64,000 nt of DNA from Apostichopus japonicus. Its lineage: Eukaryota; Echinodermata; Holothuroidea; Aspidochirotida; Stichopodidae. The notes under the pieces are model-generated. The model saw only the letters and a program-made list of their open reading frames with translations, did not search any database and had not been told where the DNA came from. This document shows, in pieces, positions 12,061 through 25,081 of this stretch. The translations under genes and the position numbers were made by a program. How positions within the stretch are numbered: the stretch's first letter is position 1; every line of letters begins with the position of its first letter. The stretch spans positions 1,019,001-1,083,000 of the forward strand of contig NC_092563.1 of assembly GCF_037975245.1 (NCBI RefSeq). The letters run 5' to 3'.

Positions 12061-15000
12061 TGACCCACTGGGCTATGGACGCTAATTGTATTGCCAGTGA
12101 AACGGTAAGAAAATTCGTAATTCCACTGTAGGCATTTGCCACCTGTATCGAACAATGCTATCTATTCGGGTGACACATTTTGCCTTACTCTCGAGATCAA
12201 TCATGATGCTATCCAACTCGAATCATTTGTGATTCCTACAGCCGGATCTATTAATATAGTCACAACACAGTTCTCTGATCACAACACGTATATAAACACA
12301 ATGAAGATGGCGATATGTTGTATTCTTCCAGCTCTTAGACCGGAACCTAACAGGATTATATCGTAGCTTATTTGTCGAACAAGTTGTTAGGTGACTTTAA
12401 AAGAACTATAGGTCGGAAGGAGGAAAGATGGTTGCTAGTTTGCCTCCTTTTACCAATATGAATCTATGCCTATACCAGCGGGAAATTTGAATGAAGCCGC
12501 AGCGGAGTATTCGTAGTCCTTGACGATGAACGGTGAAGAGACTAGGTGTCACTGTTCCCCATGAGATAAGACAGTCGGTAAATATTATAATTTTCTTTAT
12601 TTAATACCTTTTGACTTTCGATGTGGAAGTTCATTTTCATTAAACTGTTGCTTCCTACTTTGACAACTCCAGACACTGGAGATGATAGCTCACGGTTTTG
12701 GAGAACGGTAATATACCTAGGCCTAAACCCACTACGAGTTTTATTAACAAAGACAATTAATAAATTATCTCGTTTGGACGATTTCGTAAACATGTCAAAG
12801 CTGATTGTCTCTCCATTAGCATTACCGAACCCATTTATAATTCAATGACTATGCGTTTTACTTTATGGTTTTATTAACTTCCCAGGAGTATTAAATTAGG
12901 GACATGGGTTTGCTATGTATTACTCAATGTAGTTGCGTTGATTACACCAATGAATTCACGCTATCAGATGATCAACCAATTTTCTGTTCGTCAACTTTTG
13001 CAAGGTTGTTAAAAAATATGTGACCAAAAAGTGCATAAAATGTCTATCAATTAGAACACTCTGTCCATACATCGAATTTAAAATAAACAATAGACCTCAA
13101 TACTGTCAATATTGTTTCATATTGAATTTCATGGAAAAAGAGCAGATGTAATGTTTCAAATGTGTTTGTACCTCTTCAGTGTTTCAAATGGTCGTTCCCG
13201 AAACAGCAATAATTGGCGTATTGAAATGCGTGTTGCATATTTTTACAGCTTGTTTATTACAGACGTTGCGATGAAGGGGTGGTGTAAACTCTTACCCCGG
13301 ATAAGTCAGTCTGGTAGTATATGGTTAAAACGTACCCCCTCCGGCCTCCTGGATAGGAGGTTAACTGAATACATTCTGCTGAGCTAACAAATACCATCGT
13401 GAAGACGCATGGAAAATGACAGAGTGTACCTTACTAGCCAACAAGAAATTCAAATACAATCACCGACTTTCTTCCAAGAAAACAAAAACAAAACATTAAA
13501 AACAAAAAAACAAAACATGCTTACCTTATATGTAGTGGCTCTAAATGCCCCGCAGTTTGTAGATAACAATGTTTTCAATCCAGCAGATGAGGCAAAAGTG
13601 TTGTTTATGCCAAGATACTGTCGTCATTTATATTCCGGACTATGGGTAGCAACACACGATAGAGGTCGGAGGTTCAGAGGTCTGAGATCAAATACATTTT
13701 TGTTCGTAAGCGGAACTCGATGAGATTATTGTTAAAGTTGTAAGGATTGCTATAGGCACTAGAAATACACGAAGCCGTGTACTGGGTTATAGTCTTTGTT
13801 TAACATGAAATGTGATGGATTAAAGTTGAACATAAAATGTGATGAATTAAAGTGTTAGTCCTATTCAGTACGTAATATTTTGTTGGTTTGATAAAAAAAA
13901 AATAGAATCAGTATGTCGGACAATATTTCTGAGGCAGACCAGTCTATCCTTTAATCCAATCCATTGTATGCAAAGTGAATTACTAAGGAAGCTGCCATAT
14001 ATATGTTTAATGGGTCTACTTTCTTCCGTTTTTCAACTGTGCGTGTTTTTTTGAAATTGTTATTTCTGGCGAAGGAGATCGTTCATTGTTATAATTATAC
14101 TAATATTGTAAGAAAATGTTACCATACAAGGCGTTATTATAAGTTGGTGACCGTGACCCAAGCTCGTCAATTTTGCCGCCATAAAGTACATTTGGTACAA
14201 TGAATCGAGACAAGGACTCGACTCGAACTTCCATGTACTTAACTACGGGTAGTGTATAGTGACTTGACTTCGAATGAAGTAAACTCATTCATTACAACTA
14301 CAAATCTGACTAAACATAGTCATAGATGATCACAGCTTTTATGCCGCCGCACATACAAACTGGTGAGGTTCGTGTCCTTTGGATGACCAACACCCAATCC
14401 AACCACCACCCAACCACCACCACAACCAAAAAATATCAAATCACTTTAAAGTTACTTTCTGTTAAATCATACTTTTCCATTCCCTTTTACACCAGTTTAA
14501 AAACATAGATGGCATGCACATATAAGTATTTTTGAAGTGCTGCCCAAATTAATTCTAGTGTCAGGTTGACCGCCGACTGAAGGGTTGGGAGAGCAGGCGG
14601 TTTAAATAACCCCGACTGATTTAGGTAGGGTATTTAGAACCTTAATGAGGAGGGGGGTGGTGGTGTCAGACGAATCAATAAGATGCAAACTTGTAATATA
14701 TTTTGTATAACGTTTGAAATAAAGTTGAAGAACTTTCGACTGTTTAGACCGAAAATACATGTTATATATGTATACTGTACATTAGACCTTTTTGAAGTAT
14801 TCTGTCCGCCAGTGAGTGTGTGGGGGTGGGGGTGTGACTTCCTGATTCAATTCCGGGAGGGGGGGGGGGTTGTTGAAGTCCCTCCGGTTTTGCCTTGGTC
14901 ATAAGCTGTGACAAGATTATGAGGACATTTCAAGGGTATAACTTTAAAACGTGTTCCCAAGATGTCTAAGTGGATACCATGTTCTTCCGTCTTGCTGTAG

Positions 15001-15321
15001 CTTCCCTTATATACTCCGTCACTATATATTTACTTCTCGCGTGACCTTAATTGTAATTTGACTATTCATGAGACATTGAGATCGTGATACAATAGTGATA
15101 CTATACAATACTTTGAAAGCGACCTGCAACTTGTAAAGCATTTAAATATTGACCTTCGGCTGACAATCGCGTACGTACGGACCAACCAGAAATAATATTT
15201 TCATTGAAATACGGATTGTTTATCTTGACAAGAATTTTTTAGGGGATTCCCCCATTTCAGCCAGTCATGCCATTAGTAATTTATGTTACATCGCCACCTA
15301 TACTGTAAAGTGAAATACATC

Positions 15322-17282
15322 CAGGCGCGTATCCAGGATTTTCTAATCCGGGGGGCGCGAATTACTATCTAAGCGGAGCGCCACCATCGGTTGGCGCGGA
15401 GCGTACAAGAAAATTTCTGGTTTTGATACCCCCCAGATCACCGGAAATGGCACTTCTCGGGCTTGAAAATGACTAACCAGATATACACTTTTGCCTGAGA
15501 ACCAAGTATTTCCCAAAAGTTTTTTTTTCCCATCCATAACCTTTTTGAAGATTGTCATCAGTCACACATCATGTTCGATCTCATTGCAAGTCCTATGGAT
15601 GATTGCTTTTGTAGGTGATTCTACGTCACGGCCTACAATATCCGAAAGCCCCACTTTTCAAGGTTTTAAGCCCATTATTTGTTGAGAATTTGAAAATTGA
15701 CATTTCTCGTGAATAAAAATCACTTCAAAACATACCCATAATGTTGCACAAATTCTATCTATGGACAACCAATATAGAAAAACCTCCTTGAACCCCTAAT
15801 AGACAGGTCAAAATTGAACGAGTAGAGGAAAGTATGATGAAGATTGTTGGTGAGGAAATTTTCGAAAATTCCGACACAGTTAATTTCTTGGTGTAGAAAT
15901 ATTGCAACCTCTTATAATGGCTATTATAAAACTTGGTTGAAGGAAATGACAAATAGCAGATATTTCCGATATCAGGTATATCGAAACCGAACGCTACACA
16001 CATAGGCGTAGGTCCCGTAGGAGGCGGGGCTGCAGCCCCACCCCCCTTCCCGCAACCAAATTTTTTCCCATTTTTTCTGGCACCTACTGAAAGAAAAATA
16101 AATAGCAATGAATAGCTTAAAAATGATCTCCTTGGTAATTAAAATAAAGTTCAAAGCTTGGCCGACATAACTATACTGTAAAAGAGAGTTTTGACATAAA
16201 TGGATCTGTATGCTTTCTCTCCATCTACAAAAGACATTTGGTTGTTTACATTAGCATCCGGCGGTATACTGTGCAACTTTCACGGACCTTAAGGCACACG
16301 ATGCCATGCAATGTAATGACCGATGCTTGCTTATATGATATTGGCATCGATGTGTTGAACGCGCGCTTCGCGCGCGAAAAATTTTGGCTTTTTTTTCGGG
16401 CAAGTCGTTACAGCCCCAAATCCAATTTGGCTCCTACGCCTTTGACTACACACAGACAGTTTTTGATGCTGTTCATCGTGGAACATGCATTTCAATGCTC
16501 ACTGATATGATGTTATATCTGCTCTTTGCTTTACAAATTCGAACAGGCGTGTAGCGAGTAATTGCCAAGGTAGGGGAGAAGCCTGTAGGCAAACTATCTA
16601 AACGAAGCGCCACCATGGGTTGGCGGGAAGCGTACAAGAAAAATTTTGGCCGAAAATGCCTCCCAGATCGCTGGAAATGACACTTCCCATGCCTTGTAAG
16701 TTGCATCTAAGCATTGTCTATTTTGAAATTACTAGCGATGTCGTAAAGAAAATTTGCTCGGGGGGGGGGGGGGCGGTCGCCCCCTTCCCGAAATGCGTCA
16801 TGTTCCCCGACGACTCGTTCGAGTTCAAGACCAGCCACAGTTGGTTCCATATATCACAATTGTACAAGTGTTAAGGCGTCCATACACACACACGCGTTAT
16901 GATAGACCATATATAGTATTTATATAGATACATTAGTGAGAGAGGAAAAATGGAAACGTCAAAAATGGAGTTGTCGGTGTAAGGGGTAGGGTGAGGCGCA
17001 CACCCCCTCCGTAATCCTTGATCTGTCACTGGCTACCCTGTGTATATAATTGGGATCAGCGCTTTAACTATGACTTTTCCTTTTTCTCTTCCCGAGGTCT
17101 TGGCTATCTTCTACTCCCTCCTTTTCTCCTTTTTCTCTCTTTTTTCTTTTTCTTTTCCCTTCCTTTCTCTCCTCCTTTTCTTTTTTCCCCCTCCTTTTCC
17201 CTTTTTTCTTCTCTTTTTTTCTCTCCTCTTTTCCTTACCCGGGGGGCGCGCGCCCCCAACGCCCCCCCTGGATACGCACCTG
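15322..17282. mobile_element. Composite hAT-like insertion with matching 16-bp termini
   Basis: The left end CAGGCGCGTATCCAGG and right end CCTGGATACGCACCTG are inverted repeats with one mismatch. Inside are a core copy (about 15,365-15,420) beginning ATCTAAGCGGAGCGCCACCA, a second core-like region near 16,598-16,660, a nested element (16,001-16,444) and a long pyrimidine tract (about 17,075-17,237). The flanks share ACATC but not a clean 8-bp duplication, so it may be a chimera of several insertions. No transposase frame is visible. Confidence 0.6.
16001..16444. mobile_element. Nested hAT-like non-autonomous element
   Basis: Starts CATAGGCGTAGG and ends CCTACGCCTTTG, flanked by GCTACACA and ACTACACA (7 of 8 bases identical), which fits an aged hAT target duplication. 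It lies inside the larger composite insertion and codes for nothing recognisable. Confidence 0.65.
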
Positions 17283-18920
17283 ACATCAACAATTTAAAAG
17301 AGCCCCAACAATTGGTAAAATATGTAGAAATTGACCTTCGGCTGACAACATGTACATATACGGATCAACCACTACGAGTATTGAATAGTATATAATTGCT
17401 GATGGTTTTCATTGCGAGCAAATTCATTTATTTATCAAACAATCATAACTTTGGTTATAAGGAGCACAGAAATGTGTAGCGTTTTCCCCATATCAGAAAG
17501 GAACCTCTTCATCAACTGACGTAACTTTGCCAGTTACTGTAAAGTAAACAAAGTTGATACTTTTTACATCAAAACTTCAACCTTTTCCTTATCTTACATG
17601 GACTGATTAGAGTTTTGGAATATAACAAAGTCGCAAGTTTATTGCTTTCTTAGAAAGGAACATGAAACTCCCTTACAAGATAGATCAAACAGGCAAACAT
17701 TTTTTCACATTTGCACTCTATAATGTATTTTACAAACTGGTGCAGGCATGATATATGTTCTCTAGCATAATTTGTAACGATTACTGGCGATATTTAAGTA
17801 TCACATTTCTCTTTGACAAAACCTTTATGGGGAGGGGTTAATTTCACTACTTTCTAAGAATGACACACTACCAATTTATCTCCAAATTTAGCGAAAATAT
17901 CCTATATAGTTTAGTCTTTGGTAAGAAAGAAATCACTCGTCAAAGGCGTGATATCATGGAAACTCTCAAAAAGTGAATTGTCACTTTTAGAATAGTGAAG
18001 AGAGTAACTTGAGGAATTTATTTTCTAATTTTAACCGTCAACTATATACATCGATAATTCAGCAAAATATTGACTTTTAGTTTTTATTTTAAGTTTGCTT
18101 TGATTTTGAGCAAAACACATTCCTTTCCTAAAAGGTATGCCTATGTCCACATAGGCAATGCAATGTTGATTAGTCTTTATGATAGAAAATAAAGAAAGAA
18201 AGAAAATAAAATCAAATATTTGATGGTGTCCTTTATTGTGACAATATTTTCAAATTCAATACCTGCAGTAAAATGTATAGATTAAGAATTAAGTTTACAG
18301 TAGTAAGTGGTTCCAACTTTTTACTCATCATACATGAGGTGGATGCAGATACATTTAAAAAAAAACATCTTAATATGGTGGCATGTGGCCCTCGGGAATC
18401 TTTTCTAGGTTGAACCGATAAATATAAATATTGATACATTCTGAGGTGTTCCACTGTGGCCCTTAAGATCAACTTCGTGGCCAACCTTGACAGACGGGAA
18501 GACTAACGAGTTGTTTTGTTACGCCCTCACTTTATTGGAAGCCTACTTTAATATCGAAGGAAAGGGCTTGGTGTACGGTAGTCTGATATTTGTTAGGGCA
18601 CTCCCTGCCTTTCTGCGGTTGGAAACATTCCTAATATGTTTATGTGCTAGTATAGGTTGATTACGAACAGAACCATGAATTCTTATCATTTTGTTGTAAC
18701 CCCCTCTCCAATCCCTCATCCCAACCCCTGCCCCTTACTCTTAGCTACATTACTTGCTATACATGCTTCGATCACTGAGAATGTATCCACGTACATGAAT
18801 ACTCTACATGTGGCTTTTCTTACAAAAAAAAAATAGAAATGTTATTATTCCTGCACATAATTATGATCAGTAAACAGTTATGTGCAATGTATATCCTTAA
18901 ATCATCGGTTAATATATTAC
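17283..18920. other. Non-coding spacer of unit B
   Basis: Parallels unit A at about 3,640-4,200 and then 5,786-7,700, with the BRD7/9 fragment missing at about 17,750. No gene seen. An AATAAA-type signal on the minus strand (TTTATT near 18,530) could serve avidin copy B, but this is not decisive. Confidence 0.5.
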
Positions 18921-21900
18921 TTAATATGTTGTAGTTTCGTCGGTGTCGTTGGCGCCGTTTCGTTCAAGTAAACGAAGTCTTTCTTTAAAATCTCGAGGAT
19001 TGTGAGTGTTGTCGGAGCTCCGAGGACCTTGCGCCTGTTGAACTCGAGTGAAAGTATCGGAACCAGAATAACTACAGAAGAGAAGGAGGAGGTAAAAGGG
19101 AAGGTTTTAAATAATTATGTGACCAGTAGTTGTCTTTCTAGCGTATTTGAAGCTATTTTGTTCATTGTTTTCATATTTCTTTGTTCAATATGCTTTATGC
19201 CAGGCGCGGCGGAACGGAAAAATTATTGGGGGGGCTAATGTGTGGAGACTATCTAAGCGGAGCGCCACCATCGGTTGGCGCGGAGCGTACAAGAAAATTT
19301 TGTTTTTTTTCAAACCCCCAGATGGCCGGAAACGGCACTTCCCGAGTGTTTTATGCTGCGAATACCTAGCCCTAAAATATGGGTCTCAAGCCTGCAATTT
19401 CTCAGATTGCACGTAAAAGTCTGTAAAAACATTGTAATTTGTATATTCGATGGTGTTTTAAGAGAGTAGCTATTACTCGTAGTGTACTCGCAAAGACGTT
19501 TTTGAGTGTAGTAAGGGCAGTGGCGGAGCTAGGGGTATTGGTCAGGGGGGGGGGCAAGAATGGTCTGTAGAGGCGCTTTCGACACTATCTAAGCGGAGCG
19601 CCACCACAGGTTGGCGCGGAGCGTACAGAAATTTTTTGAGTAAAGATACTCCCTAGATTGCAGGAAATGACCCTTTCCGGGCCTTGCTAATTTGCAGATA
19701 AACGGAGAATAAATAGGTGTCGTCGCCATTTTGTCGGAAAATTACACCAACAGAATATGACAAATGTCAATAGGTATATGAGAGCGCAATAAAATAGTCA
19801 ATAATCGCGAATAAGTAAAAAGTAGTGAAAAGCTGAAAAGGGCGCCAGCAGTCCATTTGAGTCGGTCAGGGGGGGGGGGGCGGTATCCGCCCCTGACTGT
19901 ATATATGGACGCTCCGCCACTAAGTAAGGGGATGTTGGAGAACTGGCTGAAATGAGGTAAGTCATTGGCCTAAGACGAAGTTGTGTTACGCTTACCGGTA
20001 CTCACACTCACTGCTTCCACTTTTCACGGGGCGTGAAGACGCGGTTGGGGTGACAATGTGGTCTATAGCCAGGGGACGGGCCGAGCGTCCCCCAGCAAAT
20101 TATTACACCTATATAGTATACGTGTGCATCGGACAGATCGACAAGTATGCATTGAAAAATGGGCAGATGCAAGTTTCGGTGCCTTGGTAAATATTGGGGG
20201 GGCTTATCATGCATTTGCCCCCTCAACTTTTTCATTGGGGGGCTGAGCCCCCCCAAGCCCCCCCGGTTCCGCCGCCACTGCTTTATGCAAACCATTTGTT
20301 GCACCGAAAAATCCGTCAGAAAAACAAGTGAAAAGTAGTAAATAGAAAAGGCAAATATATATTTGTGACATACTCATAGTTGCAAGAAATGCCCATGCTA
20401 GGAGCTAAACAGTTACTTAATATTGTTCTATATTTACCAGACCTATATCCCATGTAGTGCACAGTGGTAAGATTGTCTCAACATGCGGTGTACGGATACA
20501 AGGTGAAATATAAACTAGAAAAGCATATGAATCTCTGAAGTTCTTATATCATATATATACAAAGCAATTAAGGCAAGCTTACACAGTAATGTCGTCTGTA
20601 CATTGTCTAGGTACACTTCTATGAAGTACCCATGCGGTCGTCAGGGTGTCCACACCGTCACAATGCACACAGACCCCAGTCCAGCTGGTTGTTGAAGTGG
20701 TGTTGAATCCTTCCCATAGGACGGTGAAACCGAAAACTGTACCTTCCATGTTGGACCAACCTGTGATGTAGCTAGGGCCGTTACCTTGAAACGTATCCAA
20801 GACAAAGGAAGATAAAATTAAAAGAGAAATGAAAAGCAGCCCCAACATTCCCTCAATATGTTCCTCAATATCCTTCTCAGATACCCCCAAAGCCAGATCG
20901 TCTTAAAAGTTAACAGTAGCATACTCAAAAGTCCAATTCTGCTGGCAAAGATCCCAAACCTGGCCACCGGTTTTCTACCTCCCTCATCCTCACACCCCCT
21001 CCCTTCCACTTCCTTTATAGCTTCCTATGCCACTATTTGGTTGCATTGTCCGAAAGGTTTTCAAACTCCAGTGACGCTTATACTCACTCTAGCAGTGGTC
21101 CTCGTTACTAAAATACCGTAGTATACCAAAGTATTCAGTTTTCCTATTCATGTACTCGAATACTCGTCATTCGTTAATCACATTCGTATGATAAAATACA
21201 CGTACTCGTATTAAAGTACTCGATTCTTGTTCAGAAAGAGAAATTTGTGCAGCACCTATAAAAATAATAATAAATGACCCTGCCAACATTCAGGCGAATA
21301 TATATATTTTGGTTGTCCCTTCTGGCATCCCATAATATTACTCTACAATGTCTGATATGAGCATAAAAATCCGAAAACAGGTACCATGTTCAGAATTAAG
21401 AAGCTGCAAATAAAACACGTCTTTACAATAGGTATACGATTCATACTAACAATAAAGTGTTAAATAAAATTCGAATGGAATTTGGTATAACAATCACCTG
21501 CAGCACCATATGCAAATTCGACAGCGGTTCGGTATTCTCCTTTGATGTACCCCTCAGAAGAGACTTTAAGGTAAACCTCTGACCCTCTTTGATTGTACCA
21601 GAACCCTTTCAAGTTACAACCTGATGGTTAAGGAGGAAAACATGCTACGATAGGAATATTTTCGTAATAACGTTTGTTCTATCTGAGAATACGTATGTAA
21701 CTATAATGCAAACTTGCAAAACGCTTGATTCTCCGAGTCAATGTGCAAGATACAAACTGCCTCTCTCTTCATGCACGAACACCACAATGTAATCACATCG
21801 ACAAGTATAGGCTAATCTTCGGGACTCGATTGTGGGATTGGGAAGCAATGTTAGGGCAGGTGTAGACAAGACTATAATCCAGTACAATAATCCAATCGTG

Positions 21901-23411
21901 GGGGAGTTGACGAAATGGGTTTGGCGTGGGAGTTCGGTGTTTTTACCTCAAGATACGAGAACAGAGATATTTAAATAACATTTATGTCCATTCCACTTTT
22001 GTTTATGAAATGAAATGACCACCTGAAAATGAAATTACAAACTTACCTGTGTTTAACTCTTGTGTGACAGGGTTTACGACCTATAAGTAGAAGAAAAAAG
22101 TGTTAACGTACCTCACAAGCCTTATCGAAATATCACAGAGACATTGAATACATGGCCATTATACGGACTGTTTAGACAAACACATCACATACACATATAC
22201 AAACATACACTTACCATATACAGACGCACATATATTCAGACGCAGGAAACATAAACTTACACTGATGTATCCAAGTTTGAAGATTGAAGATAATTGGATG
22301 CAAATTACACGCCATCACACTTGTTAGCTTCAAGTTCAAAGCTCTGATAGGTACAAAACGAATCAACTTTAAAGGAATTTATCTCGACGAAGAACATGTT
22401 GGATTTGAAAGTACACTTTTATCAGGATGTTTAAATTGTGGTGGACCTGTACAGGCCCAAATAAATTTGCATGTGAACTGTATTCATACGATTTTCGGCA
22501 AGACTTTTCTGGCTAAGCCACGCGCCAACTGATGGTGGCGCTCCGCTAAGATAACGTCATGATGGTTCCTTTTGGGAAATGGCCCACTCACTAGACTTTT
22601 CTTTAAAAAGGCCCAGGTATATACGCACATAAAAAAGCACCACTTTGTAACATTTGGACAATACATAATGTACATAATATAATCACTTGTGACTATTGTT
22701 AAAATGTGTTTATGGCTGACAAATCGATTGAGGGACCAAACAGAAGCAAACTTGAAGATTTCTAGATGTGAGTCCGCCCCCTGGACTCGCGCCGGGAGTT
22801 CGCTTCTCGACCCCATCAGGGACCCTAAGGAGGGCCCCTTGACCGATTTGCGCCAATTCGGTCTCGGTTTAACTACGCGCACACTACTTCAGTTTAATCC
22901 ACGTACAGTCATTTATGCCCCCCTCCCCTTTTCAATTGAGATTGACGCCCCTGGTACAATCCTTTGTAACACAGAAGCTCCACCCCCCTTCCCCTCCTAA
23001 AACAAACCACGTTGACTGCAGCTCGAAGCCTTTTTGACTGAATCAATAATAAAAAAAAAGAATAGAAATCTACTATCTAAAAGCTTTGGCAGCAGAAAAA
23101 TGACGACACGGCAATACTAGTGTCCCTTCGTAACACATTCAGTTATAAGCGAACAGTACTGAATTTACATGGCATAGCTCAAATAAACCCCATGCACTTA
23201 CAAGCCCACCCATGCACTTATATAGTTGGAACCATCCGTTTTAGGCCCACCTATTGTAGAGTTATGTGTTGAGTCAACTCTGTCCAGTATATAGTCGAAC
23301 GTTAAATTTAAGAGAGTTAATTTTCCGACTTACCGCAGTAGGACTACTTGAAGGGTCTATCGATTGTTCACATAGAACAAAGAGACAGTATAGATATGCC
23401 AATACGCCCAT
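18921..23411 (-). CDS. Avidin-like secreted protein, copy B
   Basis: Tandem paralogue of the avidin-like gene at 7,716-10,394, with the same five-exon structure. Coding exons: 23,411-23,334; 22,080-22,047; 21,620-21,498; 20,784-20,583; 19,071-18,921. All frames join and give 196 residues. The first four exons have exactly the lengths of copy A; exon 5 is 12 bases shorter because the stop comes earlier. The signal peptide is MGVLAYLYCLFVLCEQ. W10, N12, S16, Y33, T35, W97 and the two core cysteines (chicken avidin numbering, from memory) are kept. Unlike copy A, the W70 position is Trp (FGFTVLWEG); T38 is again Glu, N118 is Asp and no W110 equivalent is seen. Intron 4 carries nested hAT-like insertions and intron 1 a further insertion, yet all exons and splice sites look intact. 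Function in biotin binding or defence is inferred from the family. Confidence 0.9.
19201..20280. mobile_element. hAT-like element in intron 4 of avidin copy B, with a nested element
   Basis: Starts CAGGCGCGGCGGAAC and ends GTTCCGCCGCCACTG, flanked by perfect 8-bp duplications CTTTATGC (19,193-19,200 and 20,281-20,288). The matching place in avidin copy A (near 8,010-8,035) has no insertion. A second element (19,518-19,922 plus its 8-bp duplication) sits inside, leaving a host element of about 667 bases. It contains the shared core at about 19,243-19,300. No transposase is encoded. Confidence 0.88.
19518..19922. mobile_element. hAT-like MITE nested in another hAT-like element
   Basis: Left end CAGTGGCGGAGC, right end GCTCCGCCACTA, flanked by perfect 8-bp duplications AGTAAGGG (19,510-19,517 and 19,923-19,930). 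It shares most of its interior with the element at 53,865-54,233, including the core ATCTAAGCGGAGCGCCACCA and the G-rich arm. 405 bases, non-coding. Confidence 0.92.
22490..22970. mobile_element. Insertion in intron 1 of avidin copy B with a reversed hAT core
   Basis: Unit A has no counterpart for about 480 bases here. Near the left edge the hAT core occurs in reverse orientation (GCGCCAACTGATGGTGGCGC). The termini are not clear, so the exact element borders are uncertain. Confidence 0.5.
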
Positions 23412-24995
23412 TGTTCCTATACAGATAAGAAAATAGAAGAAATATGAGACAAAAATATGATTATTGACGAATATTGGCACAAGTCCAAAGTTGGCATATG
23501 ATATTAGGTTAATCTAATCGGAGGTGTATTTTCCTATGGTTGTAAAAGTATTTGAGGTCTTTTCTGAACAGTTTCCTTTTTTTAACTCACCTATTGTCGC
23601 TCTAGACGGGAGAGACCAAGAATGCACTTATTTTTTAATGAACTAAAGAAAATGCAGTTTCTAAAAAGACTTAGCCTTTACAGAAAACATCATAGTTAAG
23701 TGACGCCCTGTCACATGGCCACACATATTCATCTTATCGTATATATGTATAGTGCAGAAGATACATGTCATCGCTGACAGTAGCAGTGCGTGTTTCTGTA
23801 CGTATATGTATATAAAGTCACAATACGACTCTCTGATCACTGCAGGTATATAAACACAATACGATGGCGACTTGTTGCATTCTTCCAGCTCTTAGACCCT
23901 CCTCACACAATATGAATCAATTTTAGGCATTTATGCCTATAATACCAGCGGGAAGTTTGAATGGAGCTCTCGCTGGGTATATGTGGTCCTTGATGATTAA
24001 CAGGGTAAGAGACTATAGACATGAGCCTTTGAACAGTCGGTAAATATTGCTCATGTTTATTTAATACCTTTCGACATTCGGTGAAGTTGAAGTTCATTAA
24101 TTGTCATTAAACTGATGGCTTCTTGCTTTGACAACTCCATACACTGAAGATGATAGCTCACGGTTTGGAGAACGGTAATAAACCTAGGCCTAAACCCACT
24201 ACGAGTTATGTTATATAGACAACTTATAAACGTCTCGTTTGACAATTTGGGCAAATTTCTGATTTCAAGCTGATTCTCTCTCCAGTAGCATTACCGGACC
24301 CATTTATAACTCACTGTCTATACATTTTACTGTATGGTAGCGTAATATCCCGAGGAATATTAAATTAGGGACTGGAACAGACTTTGTATTTATTCAGTGT
24401 TGTTGCATTGCTCACATTCATGACGTCATACGGTCAGATGATCAACCCACTCGGTCCGCATGTTATTGTTTGGTCAACTGTTCCAAAGTGGTTAAAAATG
24501 TGCGACCCAAAATGCCAAAAAATGTCTATCAATAGGACCATTTATCAAATAAAAAACAAAACCTCAATACTTTCAGCTTTGTTTCATATTATATATTATG
24601 GAGAAAGAGCAGATACAATGTATCACGTGTGTTTGAGCCTCTAAGGTGGTTTAAATTATCGCTCCCCCAAGAACAATGATAGGCGCCTGATTGAAATGCG
24701 TGTTGCATATTGCTAAGCATGTTTCTATAGCAGTATGTTTTTATAGCAGCATGTTTTTATGCCTGACATACGTCAGTTTGGTAGTATTTACCCATCCGAC
24801 CTGGATTTTGCATATTCATGTAATTAACTTACAACAGGACGTCAAAAACTTAAAAGCAGAAACTATTTGTTCTTCATGTTCCTAGACGCCACGGAAGGGG
24901 CAAATGATCACATTTTCGTGCCCCTGCAGACACCCTGTAACATGCAATTCGAGACTGCCCAACCTCCACATCTCCACATTCCGCTATATCGCTCA

Positions 24996-25000
<5 letters not shown>

Positions 25001-25069
<69 letters not shown>

Positions 25070-25081
25070 TATATATATATA
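25001..25081. repeat. AT dinucleotide microsatellite
   Basis: A perfect AT run to about 25,066, followed by interrupted AT/GCAT sequence. No coding content. Confidence 0.97.

Larger units (their letters stand above)
10495..23510. repeat. Segmental duplication unit B
   Basis: Second copy of the array unit, same orientation as unit A. It is longer because of the CATC array, a unique segment at 11,460-12,060, a composite insertion at 15,322-17,282, the nested hAT-like insertions at 19,201-20,280 and an insertion around 22,490-22,970. It lacks the BRD7/9 fragment found in unit A. The avidin-like gene at its right end is intact. Confidence 0.88.
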
